Source: Empedobacter brevis_A (lineage in GTDB: Bacteria; Bacteroidota; Bacteroidia; Flavobacteriales; Weeksellaceae). Taken from it: a stretch of DNA of 64,000 bases. How positions within the stretch are numbered: the stretch's first letter is position 1; each line of letters begins with the position of its first letter. A model generated the notes under the pieces. The model searched no databases, was not told the DNA's origin, and worked only from the letters and a program-made list of their open reading frames with translations. The stretch covers positions 248,001-312,000 of the forward strand of contig NZ_CBCPHV010000004.1 in NCBI RefSeq assembly GCF_965118635.1, read 5' to 3'. Shown here piece after piece: positions 43,096 through 50,846 of the stretch. The translations under genes and the position numbers were made by a program.

Positions 43096-43203
43096 TGTTT
43101 TGTTAATGTATGTTATTAATTATGAGTACGAATATAATTAAGTTCAATTAATTATCACAAAAAAATTACTAGAAATTATGTTTTTCAATATTTTAAATAA
43201 AAA

Positions 43204-43231
43204 AAAGCTATACACTTTTGTGTATAGCTTT
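43204..43231 (-). terminator. Terminator after the YceI gene
   Basis: A 12-bp stem (43204-43215 with 43220-43231), loop TTTT; the minus-strand transcript then runs into a long T tract (bases 43206 down to about 43190). Confidence 0.8.
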
Positions 43232-43253
43232 GTATGATAATAATTTATATCAA

Positions 43254-43934
43254 TTATTTTGCAGCTTCTTCTGTAACTGGTTTTGCAGATAAATCTACTT
43301 GTAATAAAACTTCGTCTTTTACGATAGAACCTCCAGCTCCAGTAAAAGTAATTCCGAAATCTTTACGGTTAATTCCAAATTCTTCAGATTTGATTGAAAC
43401 ACCATTCGAATCAACTGTTACGTTAGCTTTGAAAGTAACATTTTTAGGAACTCCACGGAAATCTAAGTTTCCAGAAATTTCTGAATTATAATCACCTCCT
43501 TCTAAAGCTTTAACTCCTGTAATTTCGAAAGTTGCAGTTGGGAACTTTTCAACATCTAAGAAATCAGCAGATTTTAAGTGCCCGTCTAATTTTCCTTTGC
43601 TATCTGCATCTGCATCTAAATCTTTAGATTCGAAAGAAGAAAAATCAGCAACGAATTTTCCAGATTCTAAAACTCCATTGTTTACTTGTACAGAACCTTC
43701 TTTTAATTTTACTACTCCGTAATGACCTTCTTCTGGTTTGTTAATATCATCAAAAGTTTTTCCGCCTTTCCAATTTACAACAGATGCAGTTGTGTCAACA
43801 GCATATTCTGCAGCACCTTCAGTTGCTGTTGCTCCATCTTTAGCTTCAGTTGCAGCTTTCGTTTCAGTGTTACCTCCACAAGATGTTAATGCAACAGCAG
43901 AAACAACAGCTAATGATAAAAATAATTTTTTCAT
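43254..43934 (-). CDS. YceI-family lipoprotein
   Basis: A 226-residue lipoprotein: MKKLFLSLAVVSAVALTSC with lipidated C19, an Ala/Thr/Glu-rich linker to about residue 45, then a YceI lipocalin-like domain (VDTTASVVNWKGGKTF, GHLKSADFLDVEKFPTATFEITGV, SGNLDFRGVPKNVTF, FGINRKDFGI). YceI proteins bind polyisoprenoids or similar lipids in the periplasm and are often stress-induced. It is a single gene with its own promoter and terminator. Confidence 0.9.
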   Translation of the reverse strand: MKKLFLSLAVVSAVALTSCGGNTETKAATEAKDGATATEGAAEYAVDTTASVVNWKGGKTFDDINKPEEGHYGVVKLKEGSVQVNNGVLESGKFVADFSSFESKDLDADADSKGKLDGHLKSADFLDVEKFPTATFEITGVKALEGGDYNSEISGNLDFRGVPKNVTFKANVTVDSNGVSIKSEEFGINRKDFGITFTGAGGSIVKDEVLLQVDLSAKPVTEEAAK

Positions 43935-43960
43935 ATCGTTTTTTTTAATTTGTTCGTTTA

Positions 43961-43968
43961 CAAAATTA
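43961..43968 (-). promoter_or_regulatory. Predicted YceI promoter (-7 box)
   Basis: TAATTTTG on the minus strand (TAnnTTTG), 26 bases before the ATG. Confidence 0.5.
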
Positions 43969-44007
43969 TAATATAAATTGATAGTTGATATTGATTTATA
44001 TCAATAA

Positions 44008-44033
44008 ATGAAATAATTAAACAATTATTTCAT
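44008..44033. repeat. Inverted repeat upstream of the ABC ATPase
   Basis: Perfect 11-bp arms (44008-44018 with 44023-44033) with a 4-base spacer, directly before the ABC ATPase open frame. It has no T tail of terminator type. It may be an operator or an mRNA leader hairpin. Confidence 0.5.
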
Positions 44034-44082
44034 ATTGAATAATTCTAATACCTTAGCCAAACATAAGAAAAATTATTCAATA

Positions 44083-45048
44083 GTGCTAAATGTAAATCAA
44101 CTCAGTTATAATTATCTCGATTTCGAAAATAAAGTACTTAACAATATCAGTTTTGTTGTTAACAAAGGGGAAATTGTGAGTATTATAGGAGAAAGTGGAA
44201 GTGGAAAATCAACTTTACTGAAATTGATTTATGGTTTATTGGATTTTAATGAAGGAGAAATTTTTTATCACACGAAGAAATTGCGTGGTCCTGCATATAA
44301 TTTGATTCCAGGTCATAAAATGATGAAATATGTCGCACAAGATTATGATTTGTTAGATTTTGTAACAGTTGGTGAAAATGTAGGAAAATTCTTAAGTAAT
44401 TTTGATTTGGAATTAAAACAACAACAAATTGATGAAGCATTAACGGTTGTTGAAATGTTAGAATATAAACATATTTTTCCGAATAAATTAAGCGGAGGAC
44501 AGCGACAACGCGTTGCTATAGCACGAGCTTTGGCACAACAACCAGAAATTTTATTGTTAGATGAGCCTTTTTCTAATTTAGATCAAACATTAAAATTAAC
44601 AATCCGAGAAAAAATTATTGATTGGTGCAAGGCACATCAAATTACAGTGATTTTTACAACACATGATTTGAATGATGCTTTTTATACTTCGGATAAAATT
44701 TTAGTTTTGCAACAAGGAAATATGATTCAGTTTGATGAAGTAGAAAATGTGAGAAATTTTCCTGTTTCAGCTTATGTAGCAAAGCTTTTTGGTTATGTAA
44801 ATGTCTTAGATAATTGTGAAGAATTGGGAATAGATTCTTTAAGAATTATTGTTTATCCAGAAGAAATCAAAATTTCAGAAGATGGTAAATTCGAAGGAAA
44901 AGTAATTTCTTCAAAATTTCAAGGAAGAGATTATTTGGTTCGATTTACATTCAAAAATATTGAGCTACTTGCTTATTCTTCTCAAAAATTAATGAAAGAT
45001 GAATTGATTCATTTTGAAGTTTTAAAATTTCATCAATTATGTATTTAG
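44083..45048 (+). CDS. ABC transporter ATP-binding protein
   Basis: An ATPase of about 321 residues. The open frame can begin at a TTG (44035), but the GTG at 44083 gives MLNVNQLSYNYLDF, the usual N terminus of this family, so I use it; no in-frame ATG is available. Walker A is GESGSGKST, the Q-loop lies in MKYVAQDYDLLDFVTVGEN, the signature is LSGGQRQRVAIARAL, Walker B ILLLDEPFSNLD and the switch THD. About 90 C-terminal residues form a regulatory (TOBE-like) region. The architecture resembles FbpC/PotA-type importers, yet no permease or binding protein is adjacent. Confidence 0.82.
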   Translation: MLNVNQLSYNYLDFENKVLNNISFVVNKGEIVSIIGESGSGKSTLLKLIYGLLDFNEGEIFYHTKKLRGPAYNLIPGHKMMKYVAQDYDLLDFVTVGENVGKFLSNFDLELKQQQIDEALTVVEMLEYKHIFPNKLSGGQRQRVAIARALAQQPEILLLDEPFSNLDQTLKLTIREKIIDWCKAHQITVIFTTHDLNDAFYTSDKILVLQQGNMIQFDEVENVRNFPVSAYVAKLFGYVNVLDNCEELGIDSLRIIVYPEEIKISEDGKFEGKVISSKFQGRDYLVRFTFKNIELLAYSSQKLMKDELIHFEVLKFHQLCI

Positions 45049-45578
45049 ACAGTTTACAGCTAAAGGAATTGTGTAGCGAACGATTGATTTTGATTCCGTT
45101 TACGATTTCCATTTGCAAGAATATTTTAGAAAATAATTATACAGATTTAGAGCAATTAAATTTAGTAAGAGGAAATGGTTGGCCAGATGAAGATATGGTT
45201 GAAACGTTGCCTCGTATTATGAATAATTTATCAAAAATTGATTATTTAACAGGTTTCGAATCATGGATGATTGTTAAGAAATCGTCACGAGAAGTAATTG
45301 GAGATGTTGGTTTTAAAGGATATAATTTCGTTACTAGAAGTTGTGATATTGGTTACGGAATTATAGAAGCAGAGCGAAAAAAAGGTTTTGCGAGTGAAGC
45401 AGCTGCAGAGTTGATAAATTGGGCTTTTTCGAAAGAAACGTTAGAAGAAATTACAGCTTGTTGTTTGATAGAGAATATAGATTCAATCAAACTTTTGAAA
45501 AGATTAAATTTTACTGAAATAGACAGAGATTCTACAACAATTTATTGGTCATTATTAAGAGAAAATAGATTGAGTTGA
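45039..45578 (+). CDS. GNAT-family N-acetyltransferase (RimJ/RimL type)
   Basis: A 179-residue acetyltransferase of the RimJ/RimL-like group: LCSERLILIPFT at the start, VIGDVGFKG, DIGYGIIEAERKKGFASEAAAELINWAFSKE with the acetyl-CoA loop, and IENIDSIKLLKRLNFTEID. Acceptor unknown. It overlaps the ABC ATPase by 10 bases, so the two are cotranscribed. Confidence 0.88.
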   Translation: MYLDSLQLKELCSERLILIPFTISICKNILENNYTDLEQLNLVRGNGWPDEDMVETLPRIMNNLSKIDYLTGFESWMIVKKSSREVIGDVGFKGYNFVTRSCDIGYGIIEAERKKGFASEAAAELINWAFSKETLEEITACCLIENIDSIKLLKRLNFTEIDRDSTTIYWSLLRENRLS

Positions 45579-45585
45579 AAAAAAT

Positions 45586-45622
45586 AAAAGCGAAATTCTT
45601 AAGATGAATTTCGCTTTTTAAT
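45586..45622. terminator. Bidirectional terminator
   Basis: A 13-bp stem (45586-45598 with 45606-45618) with a 7-base loop and A/T runs, between the convergent GNAT and hydrolase genes. Confidence 0.85.
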
Positions 45623-45624
45623 TT

Positions 45625-46401
45625 TTATTTATTCAACAAGAAATTTAAAACTTCTGCTGTAAAATCTTTTGGGTTTTCTGCATGTAACCAATGTCCTGCA
45701 TTTGCAATTTTCTTGATTTCTGCATTTGGAAAACGTTCTTTGATAATCATTTCATCTTCTGGCATAATATAATTTGATTTTGCACCGCCTAAAAATAAAG
45801 TTGGTCCATCAAATTCTCCTTTCAACAATTCAGAACCAATCATTTCTTGATAAAATTTATCTAAAACAGCTAAATTAAATCGGAAAGCATATTTTCCATT
45901 ATCGGCATGATAAACGTTTTTCAATAAAAATTGTCGTACACCAATTTCAGGAATATATTGTTCTAATGTAGTTTCCACATCTTTTCGCGTTTCAACTTTG
46001 TCAAAATCTACAGATTTCAATGCTTTAAAAATTGCATTGTGATGAGGTTGATATGCTTTTGGAGCCATATCAGCAACAATTAAATGATCTAATCTATTTT
46101 GATGAATCATCGCGAAATCAATTACAATTCTTCCACCAAGAGAATGACCTAAAAGATGTGCTTTTTCGATAGAATTAGCATCCATATAATTTACAATATC
46201 TTGTGTCATTGCAGCCAAAGAAGAATCTTCGTTATGAAAACTGCGTCCATGATTGCGCAAATCTATTAAATGTGTTGTAAAATATTCGCCAAAATGTTTT
46301 CCTAATGTGCTCCAGTTATCCAATTGACCAAACAATCCATGAAAAATCAATAAGTGCTTTTCTCCAGAACCAATAATTTTACTATGTAATATTTCTGTCA
46401 T
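45625..46401 (-). CDS. Alpha/beta-fold hydrolase (YbfF-like)
   Basis: A 258-residue hydrolase. HGLFGQLDNW is the oxyanion region, GHSLGGR the nucleophile elbow with the catalytic Ser near residue 97, and NAGHWLHAENP contains the catalytic His near residue 238. The sequence resembles the YbfF esterase group. It is the last gene of the mscS-like, pdxJ, hydrolase unit, 3 bases after pdxJ. Substrate unknown. Confidence 0.88.
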   Translation of the reverse strand: MTEILHSKIIGSGEKHLLIFHGLFGQLDNWSTLGKHFGEYFTTHLIDLRNHGRSFHNEDSSLAAMTQDIVNYMDANSIEKAHLLGHSLGGRIVIDFAMIHQNRLDHLIVADMAPKAYQPHHNAIFKALKSVDFDKVETRKDVETTLEQYIPEIGVRQFLLKNVYHADNGKYAFRFNLAVLDKFYQEMIGSELLKGEFDGPTLFLGGAKSNYIMPEDEMIIKERFPNAEIKKIANAGHWLHAENPKDFTAEVLNFLLNK

Positions 46402-46404
46402 TTT

Positions 46405-47130
46405 TTACAAATTTGCTAATTCAATTTTACGTAAATAAGCTTGTATTGTATTTTCTAAACCTAAATACAATGCTTCAGAAATTAATGCATGACCAATTGA
46501 AACTTCTGCAATTGTTGGAATTTCTCGAATGAAAAATTCAATATTATCTAGACTCAAATCATGCCCAGCATTTACAGCCAAACCATTTTCAATAGCTAAT
46601 TTAGCAGTTACTTTGTATGGATCGATTGCTTGAAGATTTCCCAAACCATATTGTGTTGCAAATTCTTCTGTATACAATTCTATTCTATCGGCTCCCGTTT
46701 TAGCAGCAGCTTCTACTAAATCAGGATTTGGATCTAAAAAAATAGATGTTCTGATTCCTGCATCTTTAAAAGTTTTAATCACATCCGTTAAATAATCTTG
46801 ATGTTTTATTGTATCCCAACCAGCATTAGATGTTATTGCATCTTCAGCGTCAGGAACTAATGTAACTTGTTCTGGTTTCGATTTTAGAACCAATTCTATA
46901 AAACTATCAATTGGTTTTCCTTCGATATTAAATTCTGTTGTTACAACAGGTTTTAAATCATATACATCTTGATAACGAATATGACGTTCATCTGGACGAG
47001 GATGAATGGTAATTCCTTGTCCTCCAAATTCCTGAATTTTGATTGCCGCTTCTACAAGATTTGGCGTATTTCCACCACGCGCATTACGAATAGTGGCAAT
47101 TTTATTTATATTAACACTTAATTTAGTCAT
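46405..47130 (-). CDS. pdxJ: Pyridoxine 5'-phosphate synthase
   Basis: A 241-residue (beta/alpha)8 enzyme that condenses 1-deoxyxylulose 5-phosphate and 3-amino-2-oxopropyl phosphate to PNP. Signatures are LSVNINKIATIRNARGG, IHPRPDERHI with catalytic His, LVPD, GADRIELYTEEFA and AGHDL. It is 9 bases downstream of the channel gene. Confidence 0.96.
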   Translation of the reverse strand: MTKLSVNINKIATIRNARGGNTPNLVEAAIKIQEFGGQGITIHPRPDERHIRYQDVYDLKPVVTTEFNIEGKPIDSFIELVLKSKPEQVTLVPDAEDAITSNAGWDTIKHQDYLTDVIKTFKDAGIRTSIFLDPNPDLVEAAAKTGADRIELYTEEFATQYGLGNLQAIDPYKVTAKLAIENGLAVNAGHDLSLDNIEFFIREIPTIAEVSIGHALISEALYLGLENTIQAYLRKIELANL

Positions 47131-47139
47131 GATTTTATA

Positions 47140-48399
47140 TTATAATTTTTTAATATCAGAAAGTGAAATACTTTGCATAATTTCTAAGTCAAATTTACGA
47201 CAAGCTGTTAACAAATGATCGAAAATATCAGATTGAATTCGCTCAAATTCTAAATTACTTGCTGAAGTTGTAAAACAACCAATTTCTAAAGGCATTCCAA
47301 GTGGAGAAACGGGTAATTGTTTTACAATGATTGGATCGTTTAATGAAACAGTTTTCAAGCTTTTCAAATAATGTTCAACATAAATTCTAAAAACACCAAT
47401 ATTTGTCAAGTTTTTACCATTAATATCAAGATCCGAATTTTGAATATTTTGATTATAAATTGATATTTCTTGTCTTTTTTGCTGAATATATTGATGAATT
47501 AAGGTAATATCTTCGAAACGATTTAGCATTTCTTCATTGCAAAACTGAAATGAATTAACATTAAATGAAACAGAACGTTTTATTTGGCGCGTTCCAGTTG
47601 CTAACATTGCCATATGATTTGTGACTTGCGATGTTACCAAATCTACAGTAGGAACTGTTGCAATAGATTTATCAAATTTTTCAATCTTCACCAAGTTGAT
47701 ATTAATTTCTTTTACCGTTCCTTCTATATCTCCTTTGGAAACGGTAATCCAATCGCCAACTTTTACAATTTTTGAATAAGAAATTTGCAAACCAGAAACA
47801 AATCCGAAAATTGCATCACGAAAAATCAATAAAACAGCTGCTGTTAAAGCTCCGAGAACAGTAATAATCGTGTTTTTATCAACCGTAAACAAAATCATTA
47901 TTCCAGAAATAATAGCAAAAAATGTAATAACAAACTTCAACATTTGCCCAAAAGTTCGCACACCAATAGTTGTATAACTATTCTCCTCGTTGTAAACATC
48001 AATAATCGTATTGATAACTCTGAAAATAAGTTGCGTAAAAACAATTAAGAAAATAAGTTGCGTTATACGCTGAACAAGATGAAAAATACTGCCTTCACTT
48101 TCGAATAAAATAACATTCATGCTTAAGGCAAAGCTGATTGGAAGAAGATGAATCGAAGAAACAAATACTTTATTTTTATACAAAAATTTTAACCAATCAT
48201 TTTCAGTAAAATTCCTTAATTTTTTCAGAAGTGGTAGAATAATTGCTCTTAGTACAAAATCTAAAATAAAAAGAATAGCTATCCAAGCAATAATCTCTAG
48301 AAAAATAAAAAGATTTTCAGATATATCGATTTTGAAATTTTGGTCGAAAAAAAATTTCACACCTTCAGAAAATTCTTTATAAAAAGATTTATCTTGCAT
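47140..48399 (-). CDS. MscS-family mechanosensitive channel (YbdG-like)
   Basis: A 419-residue membrane protein with about five hydrophobic segments before the MscS core. The pore-lining and beta domain is seen as ITVLGALTAAVLLIFRDAIFGFVSGLQIS followed by VKVGDWITVSKGDIEGTVKEININLVKIEKFD and TVPTVDLV. The extended C-terminal cytoplasmic part matches the YbdG subgroup. It opens on membrane tension to release osmolytes. It heads a minus-strand unit with pdxJ and the hydrolase. Confidence 0.9.
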   Translation of the reverse strand: MQDKSFYKEFSEGVKFFFDQNFKIDISENLFIFLEIIAWIAILFILDFVLRAIILPLLKKLRNFTENDWLKFLYKNKVFVSSIHLLPISFALSMNVILFESEGSIFHLVQRITQLIFLIVFTQLIFRVINTIIDVYNEENSYTTIGVRTFGQMLKFVITFFAIISGIMILFTVDKNTIITVLGALTAAVLLIFRDAIFGFVSGLQISYSKIVKVGDWITVSKGDIEGTVKEININLVKIEKFDKSIATVPTVDLVTSQVTNHMAMLATGTRQIKRSVSFNVNSFQFCNEEMLNRFEDITLIHQYIQQKRQEISIYNQNIQNSDLDINGKNLTNIGVFRIYVEHYLKSLKTVSLNDPIIVKQLPVSPLGMPLEIGCFTTSASNLEFERIQSDIFDHLLTACRKFDLEIMQSISLSDIKKL

Positions 48400-48444
48400 A
48401 AGCTGTTATTGAGTTTTAAATTAGATTTGATCGATTTATTAATG

Positions 48445-48452
48445 CAAAGTTA
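48445..48452 (-). promoter_or_regulatory. Predicted promoter of the channel-pdxJ unit (-7 box)
   Basis: TAACTTTG on the minus strand (TAnnTTTG), 45 bases before the channel ATG. Confidence 0.45.
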
Positions 48453-48474
48453 CAGTTTTTAAAATACTAAAATA

Positions 48475-48960
48475 ATGGATAACGATAGTATACTAAATCT
48501 TATAAGTGGAATTTTGTTGGTTGTAGGTTTGATAGGAACTGTCTTACCTATTTTACCTGGAGCATCATTAGCATTGTTAGGATTATTGATTTTTAAATTC
48601 AGTGGAGATTGTAGTTATACTTGGGGAACATTAATTATTGCAGGACTTTTTGTATTATTAGGCGCACTTCTTGATTATTTCCTTCCTGCTTATATGACCA
48701 AAAAATTAGGCGGAACAAAATACGGAATTTGGGGATCTGTTATCGGATTGATTATCGGATTATTTTTTCCTCCAATTGGTTTTATAGTTGGCCCATTTAT
48801 TGGGGCATTATTAGGAGAATTAATTTTTAGTTCTGCAGAACCAAAAGCAGGACTAAAATCAGCATTTGGATCATTCGTAGGATTTATTTTAACAACAGGT
48901 TACGATATTATATTAACATTAATATTTATCGGAATATTTGTTTATCAATTAATGAATTAA
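48475..48960 (+). CDS. DUF456 membrane protein
   Basis: A 161-residue hydrophobic protein with four to five helices. It fits DUF456: LVVGLIGTVLPILPGASLALLGLLIFKF, LLDYFLPAYMTKKLGGTKYGIWGSVIG and IVGPFIGALLGEL, the last rich in glycine and possibly a small-residue helix packing motif. Function unknown. Divergent from the channel gene. Confidence 0.88.
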   Translation: MDNDSILNLISGILLVVGLIGTVLPILPGASLALLGLLIFKFSGDCSYTWGTLIIAGLFVLLGALLDYFLPAYMTKKLGGTKYGIWGSVIGLIIGLFFPPIGFIVGPFIGALLGELIFSSAEPKAGLKSAFGSFVGFILTTGYDIILTLIFIGIFVYQLMN

Positions 48961-49003
48961 TCAGATTAAATGATTGAAATTAGGTCATTAAAAAATATTT
49001 ACC

Positions 49004-49011
49004 TATATTTG
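49004..49011 (+). promoter_or_regulatory. Predicted rimP-nusA-infB promoter (-7 box)
   Basis: TATATTTG (TAnnTTTG), about 60 bases before the rimP ATG, giving a leader of roughly 50 bases. Confidence 0.5.
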
Positions 49012-49031
49012 CAAAGAATTTAAAGAAGTAA

Positions 49032-49063
49032 ATGGAGGAGGGCTGGTTATAGCTCTCTTTTTC
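49032..49063 (+). promoter_or_regulatory. rimP leader hairpin with short upstream frame
   Basis: Bases 49034-49044 can pair with 49051-49061 (11 bp including G-U pairs, 7 of them a strong core) around the loop GGTTAT, followed by a T run: a terminator-like leader structure. Inside it is a short frame ATG..TAG at 49032-49052 (peptide MEEGWL) and a GGAGGAGG run complementary to the 16S rRNA 3' end. A candidate attenuator for the rimP operon. Confidence 0.55.
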
Positions 49064-49070
49064 GTTGTAT

Positions 49071-49532
49071 ATGGATTCAAGTAAAGTAAAACAGCTCATA
49101 GACGAAGCAATAGCGGAAAATCCGTCATTGTTTCTTATCGATTGGAAAATCACTCCAGATGATAAAATTATTATTCTAGCAGATGGAGACGAAGGTCTTT
49201 CAGTCGAAGAAATTGTAAGAATAAGCCGATATGTAGAAAACAATCTTGATAGAGAAGAGTGTGATTTTGCATTAGAGGTTTCTTCTCCTGGGGTAGGTAG
49301 TAACTTAACAATGCCACGTCAATTTGTGAAAAATATAGGTAGAACTTTAGAAGCTACACTAGAAGACAAAGTGATGGAAGGTGAAATTGTAGAAGCCGAT
49401 GAAGAAGGTGTCACAATTTTTTGGGAAGCTCGCGAACCGAAACCTTTAGGAAAAGGAAAAATTACAGTAGAACACGAAGAAAAAATAAATTACGCTGACA
49501 TTAAGAAAGCGATTATAAAAGTCACCTTTTAA
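49071..49532 (+). CDS. rimP: Ribosome maturation factor RimP
   Basis: A 153-residue protein from the ATG at 49071 (an in-frame TTG two codons earlier is less likely). It has DEGLSVEEIVRISRYVENNLD and YALEVSSPGV-type sequence (here FALEVSSPGVGSNLTMPRQFVKNIGR) of the N-terminal domain, and an Sm-like C-terminal domain. RimP assists 30S subunit maturation. First gene of the rimP-nusA-infB operon, 15 bases before nusA. Confidence 0.94.
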   Translation: MDSSKVKQLIDEAIAENPSLFLIDWKITPDDKIIILADGDEGLSVEEIVRISRYVENNLDREECDFALEVSSPGVGSNLTMPRQFVKNIGRTLEATLEDKVMEGEIVEADEEGVTIFWEAREPKPLGKGKITVEHEEKINYADIKKAIIKVTF

Positions 49533-49547
49533 AAAAATTAAAGTTTA

Positions 49548-50783
49548 ATGGACAATCTTGCATTAATCGAGTCTTTTGGAGATTTTAAAGACGATAAAAA
49601 TATCGACCGTATCACGCTTATGGCAATCTTAGAAGAAACACTAAAAAGTGTTTTGAAAAAGAAATATGGTACAGATGATAACTTTGATATTATTGTAAAT
49701 CCTGATAAAGGAGACTTAGAGATTTGGCACAATCGTATTGTTGTAGAAGATGGATTCTCAGAAGACGATGCAACAGATATCGAATTATCTGAAGCACGTA
49801 AAATAGAGCCAGATTTCGAAGTAGGTGAAGAAGTATCGGAAAAAATTCCGATCGAAGCATTAGGTCGTCGTGCTATTTTAACATTACGCCAAACATTGGT
49901 ATCTAAAGTAATGGAGCATGATAACTCTAACTTATACGAGAAATTTAAAGGATTAATTGGAGAAGTTGTAACGGGAGAGATTCATTATGTACGTCACAAA
50001 CAAGTGATTATCATAGATGACGAACAAAACGAAATGATTTTACCAAAAGAAAATCAAATACCTTCAGATTTTTTCAGGAAAGGAGATACATTGCGTGCCG
50101 TAGTTGACGATGTAAAATTAAGAGGAGCAAAACCTCAAATTATTTTGTCAAGAACATCACCAAAATTCTTAGAGAAATTATTTGAACAAGAAATTCCAGA
50201 AATTTTAGACGGATTAATTACAATTAAAAATGTAGTTCGTATTCCTGGAGATAAAGCAAAAGTTGCAGTAGAATCTTACGATGATCGTATCGATCCAGTA
50301 GGAGCTTGTGTCGGAATGAAAGGATCCCGTATCCATTCAATTGTACGTGAATTACGTAATGAAAATATTGACGTAATTAACTACACAAACAACCAAAGTT
50401 TATTCATTCAACGTGCTTTAAGCCCAGCTAAAATTTCGAATATCGAAATTAATGAAGAAGAAAACAAAGCCTTAGTTTATGTAAATGCAGACGAAGTATC
50501 GAAAGCAATTGGTAAAGGAGGTTACAATGTTCGTTTAGCTTCAAAATTAGTTGGAATGGAAATTGATATTTTCAGAGAAGGAGCCCAAGATGAAGACGTA
50601 GAATTATCAGAATTCTCAGACGAAATCGATGGATGGGTAATCGAAGCATTTAGTGCTATCGGGCTAGATACAGCCAAGAGTATCTTAGAACAAGATGTTG
50701 ATGATTTAATTAAACGTACGGATTTAGAAGAAGAGACAATCTTAGAAGTTATCCGTGTATTAAAAGAAGAGTTTGAAGATTAA
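49548..50783 (+). CDS. nusA: Transcription termination/antitermination protein NusA
   Basis: A 411-residue factor. Order: the N-terminal RNA polymerase-binding domain (1 to about 125), the S1 domain (GEVVTGEIHYVRHKQVII), then two KH domains (VGACVGMKGSRIHSIVRELRNENIDVI and IGKGGYNVRLASKLVG). The acidic repeats of the E. coli protein are absent, giving the shorter form usual here. It modulates pausing, termination and antitermination. Confidence 0.96.
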   Translation: MDNLALIESFGDFKDDKNIDRITLMAILEETLKSVLKKKYGTDDNFDIIVNPDKGDLEIWHNRIVVEDGFSEDDATDIELSEARKIEPDFEVGEEVSEKIPIEALGRRAILTLRQTLVSKVMEHDNSNLYEKFKGLIGEVVTGEIHYVRHKQVIIIDDEQNEMILPKENQIPSDFFRKGDTLRAVVDDVKLRGAKPQIILSRTSPKFLEKLFEQEIPEILDGLITIKNVVRIPGDKAKVAVESYDDRIDPVGACVGMKGSRIHSIVRELRNENIDVINYTNNQSLFIQRALSPAKISNIEINEEENKALVYVNADEVSKAIGKGGYNVRLASKLVGMEIDIFREGAQDEDVELSEFSDEIDGWVIEAFSAIGLDTAKSILEQDVDDLIKRTDLEEETILEVIRVLKEEFED

Positions 50784-50809
50784 TTCATACTCAAGTCATA
50801 AACAATTCA

Positions 50810-50817
50810 TACATTTG
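50810..50817 (+). promoter_or_regulatory. Predicted internal promoter before infB (-7 box)
   Basis: TACATTTG (TAnnTTTG) in the 63-base gap between nusA and infB, 29 bases before the infB ATG. Confidence 0.4.
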
Positions 50818-50846
50818 CAAACATTAAAATAAGAGATTAGCTTCAT

